A stretch of DNA of 17,033 bases from CAYRFQ01 sp964423615 (GTDB lineage Bacteria > Planctomycetota > Planctomycetia > Gemmatales > Gemmataceae): positions 1 to 17,033 of the forward strand of contig CAYRFQ010000139.1 of the NCBI GenBank assembly GCA_964423615.1, in the 5' to 3' direction. The position numbers and the translations under genes are program-made. Each line of letters starts with the position of its first letter. The stretch's first letter is position 1. The notes under the pieces are model-generated. The model saw only the letters and a program-made list of their open reading frames with translations. It was not told the DNA's origin and ran no database searches. Of this stretch, positions 8,446 to 15,736 are shown piece after piece.

Positions 8446-8451
8446 ATTATA
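8446..8451 (-). promoter_or_regulatory. Candidate -10 box (TATAAT) for the DUF1592-DUF1552 unit
   Basis: Read on the minus strand, the sequence GGCTATAATGCC contains a perfect TATAAT hexamer 65 bases upstream of the ATG at 8380. No good TTGACA-like -35 is visible at 17-18 bases (the position reads about CTTCCT). It is a candidate only, based on one hexamer and its position. Confidence 0.4.
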
Positions 8452-8517
8452 GCCTATTCGCGGCACGAAGGAAGCACTAGGCGAAAGTAGCAGGCACGTC
8501 CGAAGTCGAAATGGATT

Positions 8518-8557
8518 GATGTCAGTTTTTTCGAGTGAGTCGACATCTTTTTTTTTT
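8518..8557 (+). terminator. Terminator-like hairpin with T10 tract, no gene upstream
   Basis: GATGTC (8518-8523) and GACATC (8542-8547) can pair around an 18-base loop and are followed immediately by ten T residues (8548-8557) on the plus strand. The stem is only 6 bp, so termination strength is uncertain. No plus-strand gene lies upstream; the nearest coding DNA is the minus-strand DUF1592 gene starting at 8380. It could end a short unannotated RNA, stop antisense transcription, or be chance. Confidence 0.4.
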
Positions 8558-8798
8558 CCCGCAAGTTTGTCGCACCCGACCAAGATTTTCCATCACGTCG
8601 TTTCGGAAATGTATTGTCGTGGTGATCCCAAGGAACGAGTAGGCTCGCCAGGTCGTAGACGTTCTCGAAGACGTGGACGAAAACGATTGTTTCGACCGTT
8701 CGGCCCGTCACCCTGTTTGGCCGATTCCAGGCCCTCTCTTTTGTAGGTCTCACACTGAAGTGAAATTATCTACCAAGGTCGTCCTGCGTTGTTTCTGC

Positions 8799-8810
8799 GA
8801 CCTATAGTTG
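8799..8810 (+). promoter_or_regulatory. Shared motif GACCTATAGTTG, candidate promoter of first Tad-VWA gene
   Basis: This 12-base sequence recurs exactly at 12288-12299, upstream of the second paralogue, although the surrounding leader sequence is otherwise unrelated by eye. It contains TATAGT (8803-8808), one base from the TATAAT consensus, 87 bases before the start codon. No clear -35 hexamer is present at the usual spacing, so it may be a -10 box used with an activator or an operator. This is inferred from conservation and position. Confidence 0.45.
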
Positions 8811-8897
8811 AGAAACCCTTCTCGCGGGGGAATGTGGCACCTTGTGCCCTGCCATGCAGAATACGACTCCCAGTTAGACTCGCATAAAGGATAAAGA

Positions 8898-11800
8898 ATG
8901 TTGCTAAAACACAATAGAAAGGGAAGGCCCGGAGCGATCTTGCCACTCGTCGCCTTGTGTATCATCGCGTTAATGACGATGGTGGCTTTGGCCATCGACA
9001 TCGGTCTGATCGCGATCGCTCGAAACCACTGCCAAAACGCTGCCGACGCCGGAGCGATGGCCGGATGCCGAAGGTTGAACGGGAACGAAACCCAAGGCTA
9101 CAACTTTCAATCGGCCCCCAACAAAGCCATCGAAGCGGCCATCAGCAATACTATCCTCAACAGGTCGATCACTGGTGATTCGACACAAGAGTTCGACATT
9201 GAGGATGAGAATGAGAATCCGATTCACCAATTTACCTCTGGCAGCGTGGACGTCCAGATCGGAACTTACACCTACGCTTACAACGACGCCGATCCCTCCA
9301 GTGAGGGGTTCGAGTTACAAATACCGAGGAACTCCGAGGACGATCCGTACAGTGCCGTGCGGGTGACGATACAACACAGAAGCGACTATCAGTTTGCGAA
9401 AATCCTGGGTCTAAACTTTTTCGATGTTCGGTCGACCGCCGTAGCAGTCCACCGACCTCGTGACATTGTCATCATCATGGACCTGTCGGGCTCCATGCGA
9501 TTTCAGAGTATGCCAGCTCATGGGAACGGCGGACGACGATGGGGCTCGCTCAACCCTGATCCGGACGTCCCTGAGTTTGGACACTACTCCTCGGATGACG
9601 CGGATTTGGTCGGAGATGGTCCAGTTGGTGAGTTCGGTTTGGGCAACTTGACGTATCCCCCCAACTTGGCCGACTCTGATACGGAGAACGATGGTGTTGT
9701 TGACGAAGTCATCGCCGATTACTTTTTCGACATCGATGACAATGACAACCCCGACCCCACTACTAACGGTGCCTTCGTCCGGGCTGATGCCACTCTGGCC
9801 ACGGCGCCTGGCGGACTCCATCCTCTCAAAACCAACAAGAACTCCGGAGACGATTACGCCAAGACACTTGCGGATGTCATTGGTGCTGAGCCGTCGCCTG
9901 AGGACCTTCTGAACTGGCATCGGTACGGATACGACTGGGCAGAACTGGATAACGACGACTGGAACCCACCCACCGACAACGGATATGGCTATTACACGAC
10001 CGGACCTGGGTATTGGGGCAAGACGTTCTTCCAGTGGCCACCGGACCCCCGAGGGGCCACTCTCGCCGATGCCTCTGTGGCAGCCAACCAGACGAACAAT
10101 GGAGCCAAGGACTGGAGACAGCGATTCTTCGTCAAGCTCGAAATCAACCCCAGTCCGTTTGTTCTCGAAAGCCAGAGAATTACGGGTAAGGGTTGGGTGG
10201 ACCACAACAACATTCTCTACCAGTCGACCCGCTGGATCGATGAGAACGGTGATCTGCAAGAGAACAATGACTATGTGGAATATGCTGGAGACGAAAACAA
10301 CTCCAGTGATGAAGGACAACTGCACAGCCCTTACAACACCAGCGCGTTCACTCAACAAAATCTACAGGAAGATCGTCCGTCTGTCCGACACTCTTACTAT
10401 CCGAACTACAACGCCATTTTGGCTTGGCTTCGTTCGGACCCCAATCCGTTTCCGAGTCAGTTGCGGGCTGGTCGCATTCGTTACTACGACGAAATCCCTG
10501 ACCCATCGACCGATTCGGGCATCAACGAACGATGGTGGACGACGAACACCAACAGTCTGACCGATTTGAACGAGCGTTTCTGGAAGGGCTACATCGATTT
10601 CGTGTTGGGTTATGAATACACGAACCCCTATTACAGGGCCTATCGATATTCACCCTCAGCGAACACATTGATGGGAGATTACATCGGCAACGGACGACCG
10701 TTCGAGTGGGGAGAGGTTGAGATTAACCAGAAACCTCTGGCTGAAGAGGTTGAGCTAATCGCAAACTCGCGTCGTTCCCGGTCCGTTGGTGACACCCGTT
10801 GGATTCCGTTGGAAAACTTGGACAATGAGGATTTTGAGCCGACTCCAGATGAAACATTCGTGACGATTGGCTCAGGCCGCGACATGAAAGTCTACCTCGT
10901 CACCCATGCAGACAGATTTGTTAATGACGACCGTGCGCCTCGGATCAAAATCGACAAACCACTCCACATGGCTTTGGAGCAAGGTGACGGTGTCGAGATC
11001 AAGTTCTACGAGGAGTATCCAGAACCATACATGGAACTGGCCGACAACCCGATGCGGCCGCGGCACCATTGGTGGTTCGGTCCTCAAACCATGATCGATT
11101 ACCTCGGCAACTACAACCTGAATAACTTCAAGTGGCCGGGTAACATTCCCGAGCAGCCTTCGTCGTCTTGTAAAATTGGTATTCAATCGGCCATCGACGA
11201 CATCAAGACGAATCGTCCCAACGACTTCGTCAGCATGACGTTCTTCAGTACCAGCAAGACTTCACGGACCGGATCAGGTCAGCACCAACTGGCGGTCGTC
11301 CCATTAGGTCGAAGCTATGACGAACTCAAAGAATCGTTGTGGTTTCCCCCAGTCACAGTCGTCGGAGGTGAGAGGGAGATTCATCCCTGGCATCCGGACA
11401 TGTCTCAGGTCCCACGAGCGAATGGGGGGACGGCTCCACAAATGGCGTTCATGATTGCCTACAATCAGTTCAGTTCCAGTACCGCGAACTTGCGAGACTA
11501 CAGCAAACCGTTAACACTTCCCGATGGGACGGATCCGCCTGCGGAAGTCTATGCCCAGTATCGTGGACGAGCCGGAGGACTTGGGCGACGTGGTGCTGAA
11601 CGGATTGTGATTTTCGAGACCGACGGTGTGCCCAACACACGGCGATTCGCGTCGATCCAGAACGCTGGTGCTGATTCGTACTATCCCATCCGTGTCCAAT
11701 ATCCCGACGACCTGTCGAACTCGGGGAACACCGAGTTTCCAGTCCAGAATTCGGGTTTCCTTGCGAGCGAAGTCTACTCAGTCGTGCAACAGATCGTGGC

Positions 11801-12092
11801 GTTGGACACGGCGAATCCCCCCGGGTTCTCGACCGAACGCAAACCGGCCAAAGTGTTCGCCATCGGGTTTGGGGAGTTGTTCCGGCCTGGCGCACCGAGC
11901 GTCAACCAGAACAACGTTTTGACGTTCTTGCAAAGCGTCCAGTTTTACGGCAACACTGCCACAACGACGAACGGATCGGACTTCCCACAAGACCAACGGG
12001 TCTATGGGCATCCCGAGCAGCGGACGGCCCGCCTCCGGGAGGCATTCAGTAGGATTTTGCAAAGTGGTGTCCAGGTCTCGCTGATTGAATGA
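8898..12092 (+). CDS. Tad-like N-terminus / split VWA domain giant surface protein, copy 1
   Basis: The product has 1064 residues. Residues 1-57 match the Tad (TadE/TadG-type) N-terminal module: basic start, GAILPLVAL, a membrane helix (about 13-40) and NAADAGAMAG (47-56). A beta-rich segment leads to VWA strand 1 with the MIDAS motif DLSGS (195-199). The rest of the VWA fold does not follow. About 550 inserted residues come first, with acidic, Tyr/Trp-rich and Asn-rich sequence, an EF-hand-like loop DSDTENDGVVDE (259-270), and a 100-residue beta-rich module (about 605-705). The VWA then resumes at SCKIGIQSAIDDI (757-769), with the likely MIDAS Thr in GGTAPQM (845) and Asp in FETDGVPNT (909). 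It ends VQVSLIE. The chain is probably anchored by its N-terminus with the bulk outside, binding a ligand through a metal ion. AAAGGA at 8886-8891 is 6 bases from the ATG. No pilin, cpaF or tad assembly gene is adjacent, so membership of a Tad pilus is not shown. Confidence 0.9.
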   Translation: MLLKHNRKGRPGAILPLVALCIIALMTMVALAIDIGLIAIARNHCQNAADAGAMAGCRRLNGNETQGYNFQSAPNKAIEAAISNTILNRSITGDSTQEFDIEDENENPIHQFTSGSVDVQIGTYTYAYNDADPSSEGFELQIPRNSEDDPYSAVRVTIQHRSDYQFAKILGLNFFDVRSTAVAVHRPRDIVIIMDLSGSMRFQSMPAHGNGGRRWGSLNPDPDVPEFGHYSSDDADLVGDGPVGEFGLGNLTYPPNLADSDTENDGVVDEVIADYFFDIDDNDNPDPTTNGAFVRADATLATAPGGLHPLKTNKNSGDDYAKTLADVIGAEPSPEDLLNWHRYGYDWAELDNDDWNPPTDNGYGYYTTGPGYWGKTFFQWPPDPRGATLADASVAANQTNNGAKDWRQRFFVKLEINPSPFVLESQRITGKGWVDHNNILYQSTRWIDENGDLQENNDYVEYAGDENNSSDEGQLHSPYNTSAFTQQNLQEDRPSVRHSYYPNYNAILAWLRSDPNPFPSQLRAGRIRYYDEIPDPSTDSGINERWWTTNTNSLTDLNERFWKGYIDFVLGYEYTNPYYRAYRYSPSANTLMGDYIGNGRPFEWGEVEINQKPLAEEVELIANSRRSRSVGDTRWIPLENLDNEDFEPTPDETFVTIGSGRDMKVYLVTHADRFVNDDRAPRIKIDKPLHMALEQGDGVEIKFYEEYPEPYMELADNPMRPRHHWWFGPQTMIDYLGNYNLNNFKWPGNIPEQPSSSCKIGIQSAIDDIKTNRPNDFVSMTFFSTSKTSRTGSGQHQLAVVPLGRSYDELKESLWFPPVTVVGGEREIHPWHPDMSQVPRANGGTAPQMAFMIAYNQFSSSTANLRDYSKPLTLPDGTDPPAEVYAQYRGRAGGLGRRGAERIVIFETDGVPNTRRFASIQNAGADSYYPIRVQYPDDLSNSGNTEFPVQNSGFLASEVYSVVQQIVALDTANPPGFSTERKPAKVFAIGFGELFRPGAPSVNQNNVLTFLQSVQFYGNTATTTNGSDFPQDQRVYGHPEQRTARLREAFSRILQSGVQVSLIE
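9964..10139 (+). repeat. Exact 176-bp block shared with 13494-13669
   Basis: This stretch in Tad-VWA copy 1 is identical base for base, including third codon positions, to 13494-13669 in copy 2. It encodes the segment around NGYGYYTTGPGYWGKTFFQW. The flanking sequence shows synonymous and non-synonymous differences. Exact identity of this length beside diverged flanks points to gene conversion or a very recent duplication. Confidence 0.9.
10395..10600 (+). repeat. Exact 206-bp block shared with 13886-14091
   Basis: This is the second identical stretch between the paralogues. It encodes the region around YYPNYNAILAWLRSDPNPF to KGYIDF. The bases at both ends of the block differ between copies (t/c at 10394 and c/t at 10601), so the boundaries are sharp. 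Confidence 0.9.
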
Positions 12093-12142
12093 TGGGAGGC
12101 TCGGCGGCAAGACTTGCGGCGACCGCAGACCGGAGTTGATCC

Positions 12143-12181
12143 AACCCCGTCTCCATAAGTTGTTGTGGGGGCGGGGTTTTT
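12143..12181 (+). terminator. Rho-independent terminator after Tad-VWA copy 1
   Basis: AACCCCG (12143-12149) pairs with CGGGGTT (12172-12178). The stem continues inward with TCTCC (12150-12154) against GGGGG (12167-12171) using two G-U pairs, giving about 12 bp around a 12-base loop. The T-run at 12177-12181 follows. It lies 50 bases after the stop codon. This suggests the two paralogues are separate transcription units. Confidence 0.75.
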
Positions 12182-12287
12182 GCTTGACTCCGGGGAACGA
12201 TTGTTCGGGCCGAAGAACATACCTTTTCGAGTTTGTCAAAAACTTCTCTGGGGGTTTTTCGTTTTGTCCGACTTCCTCCCAAAACTT

Positions 12288-12299
12288 GACCTATAGTTG
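12288..12299 (+). promoter_or_regulatory. Shared motif GACCTATAGTTG, candidate promoter of second Tad-VWA gene
   Basis: This is an exact 12-base copy of the site at 8799-8810, here 134 bases before the start codon at 12434 (87 in copy 1). It includes the -10-like TATAGT (12292-12297). It lies downstream of the terminator of copy 1, where an independent promoter would be expected. No good -35 hexamer is visible. Confidence 0.45.
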
Positions 12300-12433
12300 G
12301 ATCGGTTGCAGAAATCCCACTCGATGAGACTTTGGGGAAGTCCGACGATTCCCGTCCACGTCAACTACCCATTTCGGGATCACGAACTCCCGTACCCATT
12401 CCTCGTCCCACTCGGACCAGAGAAGGAGTCGAC

Positions 12434-15400
12434 ATGCTGTTCGTCCATAAACGCACTTCACGACGGGGTGCCGTGTTGCCACTCGTTGCGCTGAGTATTA
12501 TTGCGTTAATGACGATGATGGCTTTGGCCATCGACATCGGTCTGATCGCGATCGCTCGGAACCACTGCCAAAACGCTGCCGACGCCGGAGCCATGGCCGG
12601 ATGCCGAAGGTTGAACGGGAACGAAACCCAAGGCTACAACTTTCAATCGGCCCCCAACAAAGCCATCGAAGCAGCGACCAGCAATACTATCCTCAACAGA
12701 GCGATCGCTGGTGATTCGACACAAGAGTTCGACATTGAGGACGAGAGTTCGAATCCGATTCACCAATTTACCTCTGGCAGCGTGGATGTCCAGATCGGAA
12801 CTTACACCTACGTCTACAACGACGCCGATCCCTCCAGTGAGAAATTCGAGTTGTATATCCCGAGGAACTCCGAGGAGGAGCCCTACAGTGCCGTGCGGGT
12901 GACGATACAACACAGAAGCGACTATCAGTTTGCAAAAATCTTCGGACTGAACTTTTTCGACGTTCGTTCGACCGCCGTGGCAGTCCACCGACCCCGTGAC
13001 ATCGTCATCGTCATGGACCTATCGGGTTCCATGCGATTCCAAAGCATGCAAGCGCGTTCAGTTACCAACGCCCGGACGGTTTCGCTCAACCCCGATCCCG
13101 ATGTGCCCGAATTCGGACACTATTCTTCGCCGGACGATCAGCTCATTGGTACCTCAGCGAGCGGACAGCTTGGTCTGAGCAATTTGACCTATCCTCCGAA
13201 TTTGGCCGACGCTGATTCGGCCAACGACTCGATGGTTGATAAAGTCATCGCCGATTACTTTTTCGACATCGGTGACGGTGACAGCCCCGACCCCGCTACG
13301 AACCGAGCGTTTGTCCGCGCTGATGCCGCCCTGGCCACGGCGCCCGGCGGACTCCATCCCCTCAAAACCAACAAGAACTCGGGAGACGATTACGCCAAGA
13401 CACTTGCGGATGTAATCGGTGCGTCGGCTCAGGACATCCTGGATTGGCATCGATACGGATACGACTGGGCCGAATTGGACAACGACAGCTGGGACCCACC
13501 CACCGACAACGGATATGGCTATTACACGACCGGACCTGGGTATTGGGGCAAGACGTTCTTCCAGTGGCCACCGGACCCCCGAGGGGCCACTCTCGCCGAT
13601 GCCTCTGTGGCAGCCAACCAGACGAACAATGGAGCCAAGGACTGGAGACAGCGATTCTTCGTCAAGCTCAAAATCAACCCTGATCCGTTTGTTACCGAAA
13701 GTGAGAGAATTACGGGTAAGGGTTGGGTGGACCACAACAACATTCTTTACCAATCGCCTGAGTATGTGGAATACGCTGGAGACGAAAACAACTCCAGTGA
13801 TGTAGGACAACTGCAAAGCCCTTACAACACCAGCGCGTTCACTCAACAAGTTCTACAGGAGGGTGGTCCGTCCGTCCGACACTCCTACTATCCGAACTAC
13901 AACGCCATTTTGGCTTGGCTTCGTTCGGACCCCAATCCGTTTCCGAGTCAGTTGCGGGCTGGTCGCATTCGTTACTACGACGAAATCCCTGACCCATCGA
14001 CCGATTCGGGCATCAACGAACGATGGTGGACGACGAACACCAACAGTCTGACCGATTTGAACGAGCGTTTCTGGAAGGGCTACATCGATTTTGTGTTGGG
14101 CTATGCTTACACAAGCCCTCATTACAGGGCCTATCGATTTTCGCCCTCAGCGGAGACGTTGATGGGGGATTTCATCGGCAACGGACGACCGTTCCAGTGG
14201 GGAACGGTTCAGGTCAAACAGAAACCTGTCCCCAAGTTGCCTTACATGACTGGAACGGTCGATGAGGCGCTCTCGGCGGATTCGACCGACTGGATCCAGA
14301 TCGATGGGTTGAATGGAACTCTGGAACAACCGACCGCGAACACCCATTTCGTGACGATCGGGACGGGGGCCACCAAGCAAATCTACTTGGTCACGGAAGT
14401 GGACTCTTACGACGAGATGAATGCAACTGTCAAAATCAAGGTCGATGCTGGTCTCTTCGCCGAAGTGTCCGATGATACGGAAATCAAGTTCTACACGGAG
14501 TACCCAGAACCATACATGGACTACTCGGACAACCCGATGCGTCCGAAGCATCAGTGGTGGTTTGGTCCCCAGACCTTCATCGACTACATAGGGAACTACA
14601 ACATCGGACCAACTTGGTGGCCGGGTAACATTCCCGAGCAACCATCTTCGTCTTGTAAAATCGGTATCCAATCGGCCATCGATGACATCAAGACGAATCG
14701 CCCCAACGACTTCGTCAGCATGACGTTCTTCAGCAACTGCAAGACAGGAAGAAACACAGATGGCCAACACCAACTGGCCGTTGTTCCGTTGGGCCGACAG
14801 TACGATAAACTGAAAGAGGCGTTGTGGTTCCCACCGAGCACAGTTCTGGGAGCTGAGACGGAAATTCACCCCTGGCATCCGGACATGACGCAGGTCCCAC
14901 GAGCCAACGGCCTGACTGCGCCGCAGATGGCGTTCATGATTGCCTACAACCAGCTCAGTTCGAGTGAGACGAACTTGCGAGACTACAGCGAGCCGATTCC
15001 ACCAGAAGATGGCTCGGAAATCCCTGCGGAAGTCTATGCCCAGTATCGCGGACGAGCCGGAGGGCTTGGGCGACGTGGTGCCGAACGGGTCGTCATCTTC
15101 GAGACTGACGGAGTGCCCAACACACGGCGACACGCCACGATAACGGGAACGGGCGAAGATTCGTACTACCCGATTCGGGTCAAACATCCCGATGACCTGG
15201 CGGACGAAAGCAACACCGAGTTCCCGACCGGTGGGGGTTACGCGAACGACGAAGTCTACACAGTCGTCAAACAGATCGTGGCGTTGGACACGGCAAGCCC
15301 GCCAGGGTTTTCGACTCGACGCAAGCCGGCCAAAGTGTTTGCGATCGGATTCGGCGAGTTGTTCCGGCCTGGTTCGCCAGCCGTCGACCAAACCAACGTT

Positions 15401-15574
15401 TTGACGTTCCTGCAGACCATCCAATTTTACGGCAACACGGCGACGACAACGACGGCCGCCGATTTCCCGCCCGAGCGACGAGTGTATGGCGACACCGACC
15501 AAAGAGCTGCCCGCCTTCAAGCGGCTTTTAGCAGCATCTTGCAAAGCGGCGTCCAGGTCTCATTGATCGAGTAA
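12434..15574 (+). CDS. Tad-like N-terminus / split VWA domain giant surface protein, copy 2
   Basis: This 1046-residue paralogue of the preceding gene is colinear with it to residue 330 and has the same architecture. The Tad-type N-terminus is RRGAVLPLVAL with a membrane helix and NAADAGAMAG (47-56); MIDAS DLSGS is at 195-199; an insertion of about 540 residues follows; the VWA resumes at SSSCKIGIQSAI (from 738) with Thr 828 (GLTAPQM) and Asp 892 (FETDGVPNT). Differences from copy 1: the EF-hand-like loop is degraded (DADSANDSMVDK, 259-270), 13 residues between YQS and YVEY are missing, and the module at about 590-690 is strongly diverged. The preferred start is ATG 12434, with GGAG at 12425-12428 five bases upstream and an N-terminus that aligns with copy 1; the frame also extends back to 12332. 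It is probably a membrane-anchored, metal-dependent binding protein; the ligand is unknown. Confidence 0.9.
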   Translation: MLFVHKRTSRRGAVLPLVALSIIALMTMMALAIDIGLIAIARNHCQNAADAGAMAGCRRLNGNETQGYNFQSAPNKAIEAATSNTILNRAIAGDSTQEFDIEDESSNPIHQFTSGSVDVQIGTYTYVYNDADPSSEKFELYIPRNSEEEPYSAVRVTIQHRSDYQFAKIFGLNFFDVRSTAVAVHRPRDIVIVMDLSGSMRFQSMQARSVTNARTVSLNPDPDVPEFGHYSSPDDQLIGTSASGQLGLSNLTYPPNLADADSANDSMVDKVIADYFFDIGDGDSPDPATNRAFVRADAALATAPGGLHPLKTNKNSGDDYAKTLADVIGASAQDILDWHRYGYDWAELDNDSWDPPTDNGYGYYTTGPGYWGKTFFQWPPDPRGATLADASVAANQTNNGAKDWRQRFFVKLKINPDPFVTESERITGKGWVDHNNILYQSPEYVEYAGDENNSSDVGQLQSPYNTSAFTQQVLQEGGPSVRHSYYPNYNAILAWLRSDPNPFPSQLRAGRIRYYDEIPDPSTDSGINERWWTTNTNSLTDLNERFWKGYIDFVLGYAYTSPHYRAYRFSPSAETLMGDFIGNGRPFQWGTVQVKQKPVPKLPYMTGTVDEALSADSTDWIQIDGLNGTLEQPTANTHFVTIGTGATKQIYLVTEVDSYDEMNATVKIKVDAGLFAEVSDDTEIKFYTEYPEPYMDYSDNPMRPKHQWWFGPQTFIDYIGNYNIGPTWWPGNIPEQPSSSCKIGIQSAIDDIKTNRPNDFVSMTFFSNCKTGRNTDGQHQLAVVPLGRQYDKLKEALWFPPSTVLGAETEIHPWHPDMTQVPRANGLTAPQMAFMIAYNQLSSSETNLRDYSEPIPPEDGSEIPAEVYAQYRGRAGGLGRRGAERVVIFETDGVPNTRRHATITGTGEDSYYPIRVKHPDDLADESNTEFPTGGGYANDEVYTVVKQIVALDTASPPGFSTRRKPAKVFAIGFGELFRPGSPAVDQTNVLTFLQTIQFYGNTATTTTAADFPPERRVYGDTDQRAARLQAAFSSILQSGVQVSLIE
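13494..13669 (+). repeat. Exact 176-bp block, partner of 9964-10139
   Basis: This is the copy-2 partner of the identical block. The two are direct repeats 3530 bases apart, so recombination between them would delete or duplicate one gene-length unit and leave a fused in-frame Tad-VWA gene. Confidence 0.9.
13886..14091 (+). repeat. Exact 206-bp block, partner of 10395-10600
   Basis: This is the copy-2 partner. The offset from copy 1 here is 3491 bases, against 3530 for the first block. The 39-base change corresponds to the 13-residue indel lying between the two blocks. Confidence 0.9.
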
Positions 15575-15625
15575 CCCGTAGTGGAGGGCCGTAACTTTCA
15601 CACGAAGGGGTGAAGGTGAAAAGTC

Positions 15626-15696
15626 AAGAACCACGGATGACAGAGATACCCCTTGTGAGACCAAGCTGTGGTATCGACGTCGTGCGTGGTTCTTTT
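15626..15696. terminator. Branched hairpin, probable bidirectional terminator
   Basis: AAGAACCACG (15626-15635) and CGTGGTTCTT (15685-15694) are perfect 10-base inverted repeats. Inside them, GATACC (15645-15650) pairs with GGTATC (15670-15675), and CTTG (15652-15655) with CAAG (15662-15665). The outer stem ends in TTCTTTT on the plus strand. On the minus strand it ends in TTCTTGACTTTT. It lies between the convergent Tad-VWA copy 2 (stop at 15574) and sulfotransferase (stop at 15737) genes, where a shared terminator is expected. Confidence 0.65.
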
Positions 15697-15736
15697 GCTA
15701 GCGATGTTGTCCTGTTCGCAAGAGGGGACCGACTGT

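Larger units (their letters stand above)
8381..8897. other. Divergent intergenic region, DUF1592 unit / first Tad-VWA gene
   Basis: This 517-base region has no convincing gene. It holds the minus-strand TATAAT candidate (8446-8451), a hairpin followed by ten T residues on the plus strand (8518-8557), the motif GACCTATAGTTG (8799-8810) shared with the next gene, a small hairpin GAGAA-ACCC-TTCTC (8810-8823), and the Shine-Dalgarno AAAGGA (8886-8891) of the first Tad-VWA gene. A 99-codon minus-strand frame at 8454-8753 lacks family features and is not called. Confidence 0.6.
12093..12433 (+). other. Intergenic region between the two Tad-VWA paralogues
   Basis: This 341-base gap holds a terminator for the first copy (12143-12181), the shared motif GACCTATAGTTG (12288-12299), and the Shine-Dalgarno GGAG (12425-12428) for the second copy. 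An open frame runs from 12332 into the second gene without a stop, but it starts without a Shine-Dalgarno and would displace the basic N-terminus seen in copy 1. I see no gene here. Confidence 0.7.

Noticed and set aside
8454..8753. 99-codon minus-strand frame in the divergent intergenic region
   Set aside because: It has no Shine-Dalgarno or domain, its frame crosses the T10 tract, and it covers the candidate terminator.
9411..10358. Long minus-strand open frame opposite Tad-VWA copy 1
   Set aside because: It is a shadow frame. A matching frame appears opposite copy 2 at 13154-13849 only because the sense genes are similar; it has no start signals and no recognisable protein.
12332..12433. 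Longer start for Tad-VWA copy 2
   Set aside because: The extra 34 residues have no counterpart in copy 1 and no Shine-Dalgarno. ATG 12434 gives the matching basic N-terminus and has GGAG at the right distance.
14147..15544. 465-codon minus-strand open frame opposite Tad-VWA copy 2
   Set aside because: The composition is Arg/Val-rich, typical of the antisense of a GC-rich gene. The plus-strand frame has clear domains.
8898..15574. Tad pilus locus
   Set aside because: The N-termini match the Tad/TadG-type module, but no prepilin, prepilin peptidase, secretin or ATPase gene is present in the window.
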